Of a stretch of DNA of 64,000 bases, positions 24,493-38,501 are shown in pieces. This DNA comes from Daucus carota subsp. sativus (Eukaryota > Streptophyta > Magnoliopsida > Apiales > Apiaceae), in assembly GCF_001625215.2 (NCBI RefSeq), contig NC_030388.2, positions 22,742,558 through 22,806,557 of the forward strand, in the 5' to 3' direction. The notes beneath the pieces are model-generated. The model searched no databases and was not told where the DNA came from. It was given only the letters and a program-made list of their open reading frames with translations. The translations under genes and the position numbers were made by a program. The first letter of the stretch is position 1; each line of letters starts with the position of its first letter.

Positions 24493-25905
24493 CTTTCTTG
24501 CTATTGATTCACAAGTTGTAAAGTGAAACAGATGATTGAACTCTAGTATGTTTGTGTTGTATATAAAATTCTTGAGAAACTGTGAGATGAAAAACACAGG
24601 TGGCTTGATGATGTATATATACTAGCTGGGAAGTACTAACAGGTTTTGACTAAGAATCACGGGTTATATAAAACCACAGGCTCTTCGGACACAATACCAG
24701 AATCCGCACTTCCCCCCTTTTTACAACGTACGAGTATATTGGTCCCCCGTATTTCCTCGTCTCATTTTTTAGTACTACAATAGTAAGTCGGTGCTAACTT
24801 TCTGTAACCTGCAATATAATTGAAATAATATATAAATAAATTTTGTGGGGACCGAAATCAAATTTTCTGCATCGTTCATCAATCATCAATAAAGTTTGAT
24901 AAAATCCGCGGTCTAACTAAAAAGAAGATTTTATTATAAATTTACGGAGACACACTACAAAGTTCTATATACAAATACTTTTGTATAATTCGACGGACAT
25001 ACTAATTGTCTATTTTTGAGTTTTGCTGAGCTAAAATTTAATCAATGAAATATAAGAAATTTTCTTAGAAAAATTTAAAGTTTTGGGAATTATATTTAAA
25101 ATAGATCACATATCATTTTTAATGATACATTTTCCTTATAATTATATACTATATATAAATTCAATCAAAATTACGTTAATTTTATCAATCAAAAATAAAG
25201 AATTGACGGATATTTTGAAATGGAGTATTAAAAATTTATTTTGAGTGTTTTGTTTTGTTAACATTTTATACATCTACTGGATATTTAAATTCAAAATTGA
25301 AGTTATTCAGTTTGCTTGAAATTGGCTTTGAAACCCGAAACATCGATTGATCAAATTTAATTTGAATCTAACAGTATTTAATTTTGCCGACTCATTTCGC
25401 CCTCAAAATTTAACATTCTTGCTCACTAGTTTGTTTCCAAACTATACGTGTCAGTTGATTCGAGCACTCATATTTAAGAATACTAATTTATTTTTTTTAC
25501 AATATAAGTTTATATGACTTACAAATTAGTGTTTATTTTGATATTTAGTATCTGTTTAAATACTTATTGGATGCCAAAGTCGAACCGGGTCTATCAAAAC
25601 AACAGAGAATAAATTCAGCTATCGAAATGTGCTCAACTTTCCTATTTTTTAATTTATATGGAAACAAAATTATATGAGTATATCGGAACACGTGCAGGCG
25701 AGGGAGAAAATGCCACGCAGCCATAGCGGAGAGGATTCGCGAAGGTTTGATGTGAATCCATGTCACGTTCCCAGCAAAGCATGTTCCTAAACCATGTACA
25801 CTCATATCATAAAACCGCCCTGGTTTTAGTCCTTGGTTTTCTTGTTTTGTTTTCCCAGAAGGAAAATACTGCTTAGGAAAACTGAGTGGGTGCTGGGCCG
25901 ATCAA
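24493..25905 (-). promoter_or_regulatory. ADH copy 1 promoter, then spacer
   Basis: TATATATA on the minus strand near 24612-24623. At 24640-24680 GGTTTTG and ATAAAACCAC words resemble the GT motif (TGGTTT) of plant anaerobic response elements. Beyond about 24750 I see AT-rich spacer up to the LTR element and no further gene. Confidence 0.4.
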
Positions 25906-25910
25906 CTTAT

Positions 25911-26131
25911 TGTCAAGATGTGACCTAAAGAGATGTATATTAATAGAACTGTAGAGAATACAGAGTCACAAGAATAGGAGGAAGGAATACAGAATAGAAC
26001 TATTCGTTCTAGAACACTACTGATACTCTTTTCTATAGCTATAGAACTACATATATACAAGCTTGCTCCCGCCTTTCCTAACGATCTCAACTAACTCCAA
26101 CTTCTCGTAATATAAATGCTGGATCATGACA
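25911..26131 (-). repeat. 3' LTR of the chromovirus
   Basis: 221 bp, TG...CA ends, the same sequence as 30827-31047 as far as I can read. Confidence 0.95.
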
Positions 26132-26160
26132 ATTGCCCTCCCTTCAGACAAAGCTTGTCC

Positions 26161-29100
26161 TCAAGCTTGAAATTCTGGAAATTGTTGTCTCACAAAAGAA
26201 ACATCCTCCCATGATGCTTCTGTTTTGTCCAGACCTTCCCACTTGATCAGCCACTGTAACACTGTTATGTCCCCCCTAGTTATCTGCCTCCTCTGTAGTA
26301 TTAATTCTGGTTTGAGAACCACTATGTCATCATTGTTGCATTCTGGAATATCTCCTGTAGTTATGGGAATAGTACCCACATGCTTCTTAAGTAATGACAC
26401 ATGGAATACAGGATGTATTTTTGCATGAGTGGGAAGCCTCAGCTTATAAGCCACACTTCCAATTTTCTGTGTAATCTGAAAAGGTCCATAAAACTTTGTA
26501 GCCAGCTTAAGGGAACTCCTGATTGCAACGGATTGTTGTTTATACGGCTGTAACTTCAAATAAACCCAATCTCCTATATTCAATGTCCTGTCTGTCCTTT
26601 TCAAATCTGCAAAATACTTCATCCTTTGTTGTGCTTTGTTCAGATTATCCTTTAGTACCTGCAACACTTGAGTCCTCTGCTGCAATGTATCCTGAGCAGA
26701 TGGTATAATCATATCTTGTATATTCCCCATAGACAGAGGCACAGGTTTCACTCCATAAACTGCTTCATAAGGTGTGATTCCCAAGCTGGTATGAAAGGAT
26801 GTATTATACCAGAATTCAGCCATAGGTAACCACTTCCTCCAGCTGTTAGGTCTCTCACTAGTGAAGCATCTGAGATAAGATTCTAGGCATTGATTTAATC
26901 TCTCCGTTTGACCATCCGATTGAGGGTGATATGCTGTACTGAAATGCAATTCAACTCCCAGCTTTTCGAATAGTGTGGACCAAAACACACTAGTAAAAAT
27001 CTTATCTCTGTCGCTGACAATCGAGTTTGGCATACCATGTAGACGAAAGATGTTATCTAAAAACACATCTGCAACTTCTTTTGCTGAAAAGGGATGTTTG
27101 AGAGCAACAAAATGGCCGTACTTCGATAGTCTGTCAACCACCACCAGTACCGTATCCATACCTTCAGATAAGGGCAATTGTTCCACAAAATCCATAGAAA
27201 TTTCTTTCCATGCTTGAGTAGGAACTGCTAGTGGCTGTAACAGGCCCGGATATTGGACATGTTCACTTTTACTTCGTTGGCAAATCTCACAACTCTTAAT
27301 CTCTTCAATCACCTCCGCCTTCATCTTTGGCCAAAAAAATGCCAATTTAATTCTCTGCAAACAGGCAGTCTGACCTGAATGTCCTCCCAAAGCAGATGAA
27401 TGTAATGTTTTGATTATCTGCTTCCTCACACCTCCACTCTTGCCTACATATATCTTGCCATTCTTCTTGAGTATTCCTTGCACATACTCAAAATCTGAAT
27501 CTTCTTGAGTATCCAGTACTAACTTGCTAATAAGTTGTTGACACTCATCATCACTTTCATAGCTTAATTCCACCTGTTGCAGCCATACAGGTTGAACCAT
27601 TGATATGGCAGCTATCCTTTCCTCTGTATTTTCCAAAGTTCCAGCACTATTTCCAGCACTATTCTTTTTCTCCCCCTCCTCCAGGCACCCCTCCATGCTC
27701 CTGGACAACGAGTCAGCTGCTATATTTTCTATTCCTTTTTTGTACTGAATTTCATAGTCCATTCCAAATAACCTTGACATCCATTTGTATTGCAAATTTG
27801 TATGAAGTTGTTGTTCCAACAAATATTTCAATGCTTGATGATCCGTCCTTATTACAAAATGATTTCCCACTAGATAATGTTTCCACTTAGTTACTGCCAT
27901 CACCAGAGCCAACAACTCCTTCTCGTAAACTGATAATCCAAAATTTTTACTGTTAAATGCTTTACTCAAATAAGCCAAGGGCCTGCCCATCTGCATTAGT
28001 ACTGCCCCCATCCCTTTACCAGAAGCATCTGTTTCTAAAACGAAAGGTTGAGAGAAATCCGGAATGGCCAAAACTGGGGCTGTACACAATGCCTTCTTTA
28101 GTTGCTGAAATGATTCTTCTGCTTCTGCATTCCATTTGAACCCATCCTTCTTCAGTAAATTTGTCAATGGTCTGGATATCATCCCATACCCTTTGATAAA
28201 TCTACGATAATATCCAGATAAACCCAAGAATCCTCTCAATTCTTTGACACCTGTTGGCGTAGGCCAAGACATAACTCCTTCAACTTTTGTTGGATCCATA
28301 CTCACCCCTTCTCCAGAAACTAAATGTCCCAGATACTCCACTGAAGGTACAGCAAAAGTGCATTTAGATAATTTTGCAAACAGCTGATTATTCTGCAAAA
28401 CTGCCAACACCTGTTCTAAGTGTTCTGTATGAGATTCCAAGGTTGGACTGTAAACCAAAATATCATCAAAAAAAACAAGAACAAACTTCCTCAAAAATGG
28501 CTGAAATATCTGATTCATAAGTGATTGAAATGTAGCCGGGCATTTGTTAAGCCAAATGGCATAACAACAAATTCGAAATGGCCATGATGTGTTTGGAACG
28601 CTGTCTTCGCTGTGTCACAAGGCTTAACCAGAATTTGATGATAACCAGAGCGAAGATCAAGTTTAGAAAACACCTTGGAACCATGCAACTCATCCAAAAG
28701 CTCGTCAATATTTGGAATTGGAAACTTGTCCTTAACTGTGATTTTGTTTAGGTGCCGGTAATCTACACAGAATCTCCAAGAATTGTCTTTCTTTCGAACT
28801 AATATCACGGGTGATGCATACGGACTGTTACTCTTCCTGATAGTACCAGCATTCAACATTTCTTGCACCTGATTTTCAATCTCCGTTTTTTGTGAATGAG
28901 GATATCGGTATGGCTTCAACTTGAATGGTTTGGCCTCTGGCATTAGAGGAATTTCATGGTCTACAGACCTGGTTGGAGGTAAAGCCTGCGGAACCTCAAA
29001 CACTGCTGCATAATTCTCAAGAATCTTGTTAATCATCTCTGGAACCTCAGCTTTACTCGAATCTTCCTTTCCTACTGCAGACACTACTTCATTTATAATT

Positions 29101-30773
29101 CTTTTCTTGACCAGTTCTTGGTTGAATTCTTGCAATTTATTGCCTCTAACCAACTTGATCGACACCTTTTCCTTAACATCTCCATGTAACAACATCTGTT
29201 CATCCTCTCCTTTATCAGCCTTCAACTTAAGATACAACTCCTTGAAATCGAATAAGATTGGAGAGTATTGCTCTAACCAATCAACTCCTGCAATCATGTT
29301 CCAACCCCCTATGGTCAATATTCTGGCATCACAACAAAATTTATGTTGTTGAACCTCCCATCTTAATCTTGGAATTACTCTTTTACTGGTAACGACCCTG
29401 CCATCTGCCATTTTCACTCTTATGGTCTCTTTCTCCTCACCTTGCATACCCAACTTTTTAGCTGTTTCTGTATCTAACACTGTTACTGAACTCCCTGTAT
29501 CCACCAATATCTTGATTGGTTCTTTTCCAATCCTCCCATCTAATGTAATAGTCTTCCTTACTATGCTTTCTGACAAAGCATTCAAGGACACCTCAGTTAC
29601 CAACCCTTCTGTTTCCTCCTCTTCATCCAGAAATTTAGCAATTTCTTCATCCCTGGAATCTTCTACCAACATATAAGTGTACTGCTCATTCCTACACACA
29701 TGTCCCTGACCAAATTTCTCTCCACACTTGTAACACAAGTGATTGTTCTTCCTATACTGGAATTCCTCCGGAGTGATTTTCTTGAAATAGTTACTAGCTG
29801 CATTTTTCTTATCCTCTCCTGTATTCTTTTTTTCCATGGTATTCTTATATCCTACTCCATTGTAATTCTTTTTACTCTCATGTTTCTTCAGTATAACTTC
29901 AATGGTTTGTTCCTGAAACTGAGCCACTTCTATAGCATGCATCAAAGTTTGTGGTTTCATTAACCTGACCATTGGTTTCAACTCAATCTTAAGGCCAGAA
30001 ATAAAGCTAGAAACAAAATACCCTTCACCCAAATTTGGGTTCCTGTACAGAATCAAAGCCTTCAATTCCTCAAACTTCTCCACATATTCCATCAAATTAC
30101 CAGTCTGACTTAACTTGTTAAATTCCTCTTGAAAATCTATTCCCCCAGTCTTCCCAAATCTATTCATAATAGCATCACAAAAGTCTCCCCAAGAACCCCC
30201 ATCATGCATCAGTTTATAACTTTGATACCATACATCTGCTTTACCATCTAAATGCATTTCAACAATATCAAGCTTAGAAGATTCACCAACCTGATTCATC
30301 ACGAAGTACTTATTGCACTTCCGTATCCAAGATCTTGGATCTTCTCCCATGAAATTAGGAATTTCCGCTCGGTATTGATGTCCACTTTGATTCTTGACTG
30401 CTTTAGTCTTATTGCCATTGCCCTCTTCTTCGTTGTTTTTCCCAGTGCTTGCCAATGGAGAACGCAAGATGGGAGATCTCTCCACCCAAATCTCCCCATC
30501 TCTGCCCACTTTCTTTTCCCAATTGTTTTTTTGTAATACTCCTGATACTTTCTGTGAGATCTTTTCCTCCATTGATGCATTATAAGCTTCGATTTTCGCA
30601 TCACACCCAGATACCATCGCCATCAATTTATCCATTTTATCTATGATTTTGTTTTCCAACGCAGCATTGCTCTCATTGATCTTCTTGAAACATGAATTAC
30701 TGACTTCTTGAATTCGCAGATCCAAATCTCTCCATTGATCTTCAGCTGATCTAGATCGTGTACTACTTGCCAT
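26161..30773 (-). pseudogene. Gag-Pol coding region of the chromovirus (fossil)
   Basis: Domains in order along the minus strand: Gag (about 29.8-30.77 kb), CCHC-like zinc knuckle CYKCGEKFGQGHVC (near 29.7 kb), aspartic protease VDTGSS (near 29.5 kb), reverse transcriptase with FCVDYRHLN and FFDD (about 28.3-29.0 kb), RNase H with ETDASG (near 28.0 kb), integrase with its HHCC zinc domain and DFVEQLP core (about 26.8-27.4 kb), and a C-terminal chromodomain with WLIKWEGLD (near 26.2 kb). It is nearly whole, with about one break. Confidence 0.93.
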
Positions 30774-30826
30774 AATGCTTCTTTAAACAATTCCAATTGC
30801 CAAGAATCGTTAGCTCTGATACCAAA

Positions 30827-31047
30827 TGTCAAGATGTGACCTAAAGAGATGTATATTAATAGAACTGTAGAGAATACAGAGTCACAAGAATAGGAGGAAG
30901 GAATACAGAATAGAACTATTCGTTCTAGAACACTACTGATACTCTTTTCTATAGCTATAGAACTACATATATACAAGCTTGCTCCCGCCTTTCCTAACGA
31001 TCTCAACTAACTCCAACTTCTCGTAATATAAATGCTGGATCATGACA
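30827..31047 (-). repeat. 5' LTR of the chromovirus
   Basis: 221 bp, pairs with 25911-26131. The primer-binding site follows two bases inside it. Confidence 0.95.
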
Positions 31048-31563
31048 CTTATCGGCTTAAAAATTATAAAAGCCCACTTTGCTTAAAAGCAGTCCGTTTG
31101 GCAATTTTGCGGAAGCTTTGACATATCAAAATACACAACTGTATTTACAGTTTTACACTTATCTTTCAGGCTATTTATATCACTAATTTGACATTTAAGT
31201 CTTAAGCATTTTTTAGTTTCAAAAAAAAAAAAAAGTCTTAAGCATTTTTAGTGATACTTATTTTATTTAAGAGGTATAACTATTTATTTTGGAGAAAAAT
31301 TTCACTTAGATAATATTGTTTAGAATTGTTTATTTAATGATAGTTTAATATTTTTTATCTGGAAAATAAAACTTGTTTTCAGAAAAACATACTCTATATA
31401 TTTATGTATTTTTTTAGAAATGAAAATTTATTCATGAAAAATAAGATAAATCAAACAAATCCAAAATTTATTTTCCTTTTTCCGACAAAACTGTTTATAA
31501 AAAGCTAAAATGTCAATGCACCAATAATTTATTAAAAACAATCGAAATTAATTTAATACATAG
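31048..31563. other. Intergenic, nothing recognised
   Basis: AT-rich spacer between the chromovirus and the next hAT MITE. A short duplicated phrase AAGTCTTAAGCATTTTT occurs at 31197 and 31234. Confidence 0.5.
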
Positions 31564-32678
31564 TAGGGATGCAATCGGTCGGTATGATTCGGTTTTGACA
31601 AAAACCGAACCTGAACCGAATAGTATTTTTCAAAATCGAACCCGAACCGAATCGAAATCTGAAGTTCAAAAACCAAACCTGAAGCACCAGGTTTCAGTAC
31701 GGTTCGGTTCGAACCGAAACCCGAAATTATATAAAAAATCTAAAAAGTATATCTAAAATATAGATTTATAAACAAGTCTCTTATTCAAAAATTAACATAT
31801 CCTTAAATTATTACAAGCATATTAAGATATGCATGATTAAATCAGAAATTACAATAATTTATAATTAAAAAAGAAGCTTCATTATTTTTTGAAGTGTTAG
31901 TTAAGTGTTACTCCCTCTGTCCCATTTAATTGTATACGTTTCTTTTCAACTGCTCGACACGCATTTCAATGCTCTTATAAAATATAGTTCCATAACTTAT
32001 TTTTGAGATTTTCTTTTTCTGAATAAAAATATAACATCCAAACTTTAATTCAGAAAAAGAAAATTTTAAAAATAAATTACACAACTACACTTTACAGGAG
32101 CATTAAAGTCCGTGCCGCGTCCCCGTCCCCCAATGTATACAACTCAGGGGGACGGAGGGAGTATTAGTTTAGCATATTAAAAATAAATGTAGGATAATTG
32201 TTATACACATGAAAATAAAATATCATGTTTTAATATAAAATTGTATGGAATTTTTGTTATTTATTTAGTTAAACAAAATTTCTGATAATATTTTTCCTTT
32301 TTATAAATATTATTTAATACTAGATTATGTCATATTTTATAATAGAAAGAAAAGTATTTAGTATATGTAAATAAATTTATATCATATTTAATATTTGAAT
32401 ACGTAATGAAAATTTATTAAAAAAAGATAGCAATATAATTATTCTTTTTTACATGTATATTATATAATGGTATACGATAAATTTATAATATCGAGTTCGG
32501 TTGGGTTTTGGCTTGGTTCGAATTCGAATCGGGTTTCGAATATTCGGGTCGGTATTGGTTCGGTTGACCTAAAAACCAAACCAATACCAAATTCAATCGG
32601 TTTTTAAAAATAAAAACCAAACCCGTAACCAAACCATTCGGATCGGTTCGATCGGATATTCGTCGGTTCCCATCTCTG
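31564..32678. mobile_element. hAT-type MITE, GGTTCGGT motifs, with a nested MITE
   Basis: The 8-bp target duplication ATACATAG is exact (31556-31563 and 32679-32686). The ends are TAGGGATG and the inverse CAGAGATG. The outer 150-200 bp on each side are arrays of ACCGAACC/GGTTCGGTT and TCGAATCG words, the centre is AT-rich. A Stowaway-type MITE (31911-32161) is inserted inside. Original length about 860 bp. No ORF. Confidence 0.88.
31911..32161. mobile_element. Stowaway-type MITE (family A, copy 3), nested
   Basis: CTCCCTCTGTCCC and GGGGGACGGAGGGAG ends with flanking TA. Same internal words as the copy at 18515. It lies inside the hAT MITE 31564-32678, so it is younger than that. Confidence 0.88.
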
Positions 32679-32873
32679 ATACATAGAATTTTATTTCAAT
32701 TAAACATGCAACTATATAGGTAACTCAGTGGCAGACACTCCATCAGGCCACTTGGTTAAGACGATCATTCCCTGCTGTAAACATAGTTATCAATGAGCAG
32801 TGATGTATGTAAACCACAAGAATCAAACAATTCAATGAATCTGGAAATTTTATAGAAATGATTGAAATCAATA

Positions 32874-33106
32874 CTCCCTCCGTCACTAAATACTTTTCCT
32901 GCTGTTTGTACTTTTCACGTTTGCCAACACACACTTTTGATCGTTAATATCTTTCATTTCGTAGTAGCATTAAATATAAAAACTTCACCGTATTAAAGTA
33001 CTCGTGAATACGAATCTAACAAGATCACTCATGACTATATTTAGTTTTATAGATTATATGTAAATTAGTAATTTGTCTCATGTTATGAAAAAAGATACGG
33101 AGGGAG
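32874..33106. mobile_element. Stowaway-type MITE (family C)
   Basis: CTCCCTCCGT at the left, ACGGAGGGAG at the right, TA on both sides, 233 bp. It lies about 180 bp beyond the stop codon of ADH copy 2, so it may contribute to that gene's 3' region. Confidence 0.75.
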
Positions 33107-33285
33107 TAGTACTGTATCAGACTGTGCATGAATTCACCCGACAACTTTGGAAATTAAGAATAATAACACAAATATTCAAGAACCAACTTGTAGAAACAAG
33201 TTCTACACAAGAAAATTATTCTTTTATTTGAAAGATGAAACTGTTTCCGGACCCAAATGATTCCTAACTTGCAACCATTGAATCT

Positions 33286-35957
<2,672 letters not shown>

Positions 35958-36489
35958 GTTTCTTAGTGTTCTGAAGGATGAAAATTAAAGATGATTCAAA
36001 TTTGTGTGTAACGAGACTGTATGATATGATAATGTGAGATGATACTAGACATTTGTGGTAATGGTATATATTTATACTCGAGAAAAGAATCAGATTTTTT
36101 AAGGTGGGCTGGTTTTGATTGGAGATTGTATTATAATATTCCTAAATTAAAATAATTATAAATTGCTTTGTGAATAAAGAAGATTGAAAATGGAAACTGC
36201 TGGTTTTTAGCAAAAACCAGAACCCACTGTCTTGTCGCTTGTTTTCTTTTCCTCTTTGGTTTTCTTTTTACTAGCCGCCTTCCTCAGTCGGTACCGTTAA
36301 TTTAGGATTTTATTACTGCTTTGTTCATTTTTGGTAACTTATTACTCCTTAGTATTTTATAATTAGTATAAATTTATCTTAATAATAAGTAATTAAAATT
36401 AAAAATTAAATATAATTAAGTGTTGAATTTTTGTGATGTTGTAAATATAAAACAAGGTGATATTTTTGTGATCTTACAATGCAATACAG
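35958..36489 (-). promoter_or_regulatory. Promoter region of ADH copy 2
   Basis: TATAAATA on the minus strand at 36069-36076, about 110 bp from the ATG. At 36200-36220 the arms CTGGTTTTT and AAAAACCAG form an inverted repeat around AGC, and GCTGGTTTTG lies at about 36108-36118. TGGTTT words are the GT motif of plant ADH anaerobic response elements (family knowledge). Beyond 36300 nothing recognised. Confidence 0.5.
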
Positions 36490-36764
36490 TCGGGGATGGC
36501 AATTTCGGGTAATGCGTCTTGTTCGTGTCAGCAATCAGGTCGATTTCGGGTCGACTTTGAGTCAAGCTAAAATCATTTAAAATTAAATAAAACTGAAAAT
36601 TGAAGTTATTAGAAACGAAATTCTAATTTGGGATCATTTCGGGTCTATTTCGTGTTAATCGGGTGATTTTCGGATCATTTTTGGGTTTTGTCTCAGTAAA
36701 TCGGGTTGTGGATTCGGGTCGGGTTCGAGTCTGGTTCGGGTCGTGTCTAATATTGTCACCCCTA
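36490..36764. mobile_element. Probable short hAT-type MITE, TTTCGGGTC motifs
   Basis: The ends TCGGGGATGGCAATTT and the inverse of AATATTGTCACCCCTA are of the same TAGGGGTGGCAAT class as 6932-7423. Subterminal TTTCGGGT/GGGTCGGGT words at both ends, 275 bp. The flanks (AATACA...) are only roughly duplicated. Confidence 0.6.
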
Positions 36765-37760
36765 AATACAATACTTAAGTTGACAATATTTTTTAGTGGA
36801 GAAAGCAAAATTGATGAAAGTTCCGGAACATGCTTTACAACTTGAACAAATATTCAAATTGACTAACGTAGAATATTAGAGGACCATGTATTAGCAGCTG
36901 GCAGTTATGTAGAATAATCGATATTGTCCACTCCCTAATCAGTAATTATCAGCTTAAACCATGCCCTTGTTTTTTGTTTTGTTGGTTTTGATAATTGTAT
37001 AGTGCCTATTGTATTGCAAAACTGCTGATAAAACCACTAATGACCGGTGGTTTGTGTACTTGCCTATTTTTTCACCTATTCTATACTTTTGATATATAAA
37101 AAAAATAAAAATAAACCAATTGGATTTATTGTTATGGTTATCCACTGTCCATGTGGTACCTTTACAGTTTACACCAAACCAACTCATTATTATAAACTAA
37201 ACAGGTCTACCCGATAAGAATCGAAATCCAAACTGAATTATATACTCCCTTCGTTTCAAAATATATGTTAATTTAAAATAAAAAAAATTTGTTTCAAAAT
37301 AATTGTTCACTTCAAATTTCAATGTAAATAGTATTTCCAAAATCAACTCTTGTTCACATATTTCAAATTTATATTTCCAAGATTAACCATATACCACATA
37401 TTAGGTTCAATTAATAATTTATAAGATCTCTTTTTTCTCAAAATCTACTTTTCCTAAATTATGTGATTTTTTGATGGTGGACATATAATTTGAAACTAAA
37501 GGAATATTTAATTATGTTGGTAAAATCAAGAAAGTCAAAATCTGGAATTGAATCAGACAAAGTTCAGGAATATTTTTAATACATTCTCAATCCAACAAAC
37601 TTTTTATGAAGGTATAATTTTCAATAAGAAAGGTATAATTTTTACTTATGAATTGATTGGAGTCTCGAACCCACATAGCGATATCATGTGACGAAAGTCT
37701 CAAACCTTGAAATATTAGAAGAAGGACATATCATATTTTATTCTAATAGTATCTATTTAG
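36765..37760. other. Intergenic, possible decayed MITE
   Basis: CTCCCTTCGTTTCAAAATA near 37244 and TTTGAAACTAAAGGAATAT near 37490 could be the two ends of a degraded Stowaway-like element. Otherwise AT-rich and featureless. Confidence 0.35.
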
Positions 37761-37924
37761 TCTGCACCAGACATCCCAATGTAATGCTGGTTATGCAATC
37801 ACAATTCCAGGGCAGCCCCAAATGGCAGCGACCATGCATTGACTAAGATTTTGCTCTCTGCCGAGATGTCATAACCTCCGAGCTTTGCATCATCAAGGTA
37901 CATGTGAGGGACTAAGAGAGGAAC
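37761..37924 (-). pseudogene. Broken fragment of a C4H-like P450 gene
   Basis: On the minus strand this matches two separated parts of the last exon of the intact gene at 38502-41208: the stretch around [19 protein letters not shown] to VNAW, and the stretch around the heme-loop PFGA to LVQN. About 115 bp between them (including the PERF region) are deleted, and the RRSC part of the heme loop is gone. No flanking exons are found. A non-functional remnant of a tandem C4H copy. Confidence 0.85.
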
Positions 37925-38501
37925 ACAAAAATATTATGCTAAAAGATGGGTAGAATTCACAGAAATTTCCTGTTGATTTAAGATAAATGTATATCCGATT
38001 TATAAAATAATCAAAGATTTTCTTTTCAGCAGGAACAAATGAACAGAGATGGGATAAAATAGAACAACACATGCCTTCAAATGCACAAGTCAGACTCTGA
38101 GAACAAGAGTCGGCTGCTTCTATTAGCCTATCTCAATCCAAAAATTAGTTTCACATCACGGCCAAGCACATGTGAAACACTTCACAAAGAACTAGTGGCA
38201 CGAACCACAGTTTTAGAGAAGCCGACGCTACAGCCTAAGTTGCTCCCTTAGTTCCTCCCATGCCCAGGACCCTCAAACTTGTTATCTACTATCTAGTATT
38301 TGCATCCTATCTTAACTTCAAAACATAGCATTAGAATCATCACAATAATTGAAAATACACAGAGAACACTTCTCTACTAAATCCAAAGTTGCAGTATACT
38401 TCGGCCTTTATTTTTCAAATTCATAGAACTGCAGAAACAACAGTTTCTAATAACTCCACAATTTGACAATCAAAAGTAAAGATAAGAAGAGACACCAATT
38501 A
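37925..38501. other. Spacer and 3' flank of the C4H-like gene
   Basis: Nothing recognised apart from the 3' untranslated region of the gene that follows on the minus strand. Confidence 0.5.

Larger units (their letters stand above)
25911..31047 (-). mobile_element. Ty3/gypsy chromovirus, near-complete, young
   Basis: A 5,137-bp LTR retrotransposon on the minus strand. The 221-bp LTRs start TGTCAAG and end CATGACA, and the 5-bp target duplication CTTAT flanks it (25906-25910 and 31048-31052). The primer-binding site TGGTATCAGAGC (30813-30824, minus) matches initiator tRNA-Met, and a purine tract GAAGGGAGGG adjoins the 3' LTR. The coding part reads Gag, zinc knuckle, protease, RT, RNase H, integrase and chromodomain, in chromovirus order. 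Small size and short LTRs suggest the Reina-like group (inference). The LTRs look identical by eye, so insertion was recent. The coding region has about one break. It sits between the two ADH genes. Confidence 0.95.

Noticed and set aside
37244-37500. Candidate Stowaway-like element
   Set aside because: Only a loosely matching left end and a doubtful right end; kept as a comment in the spacer entry.
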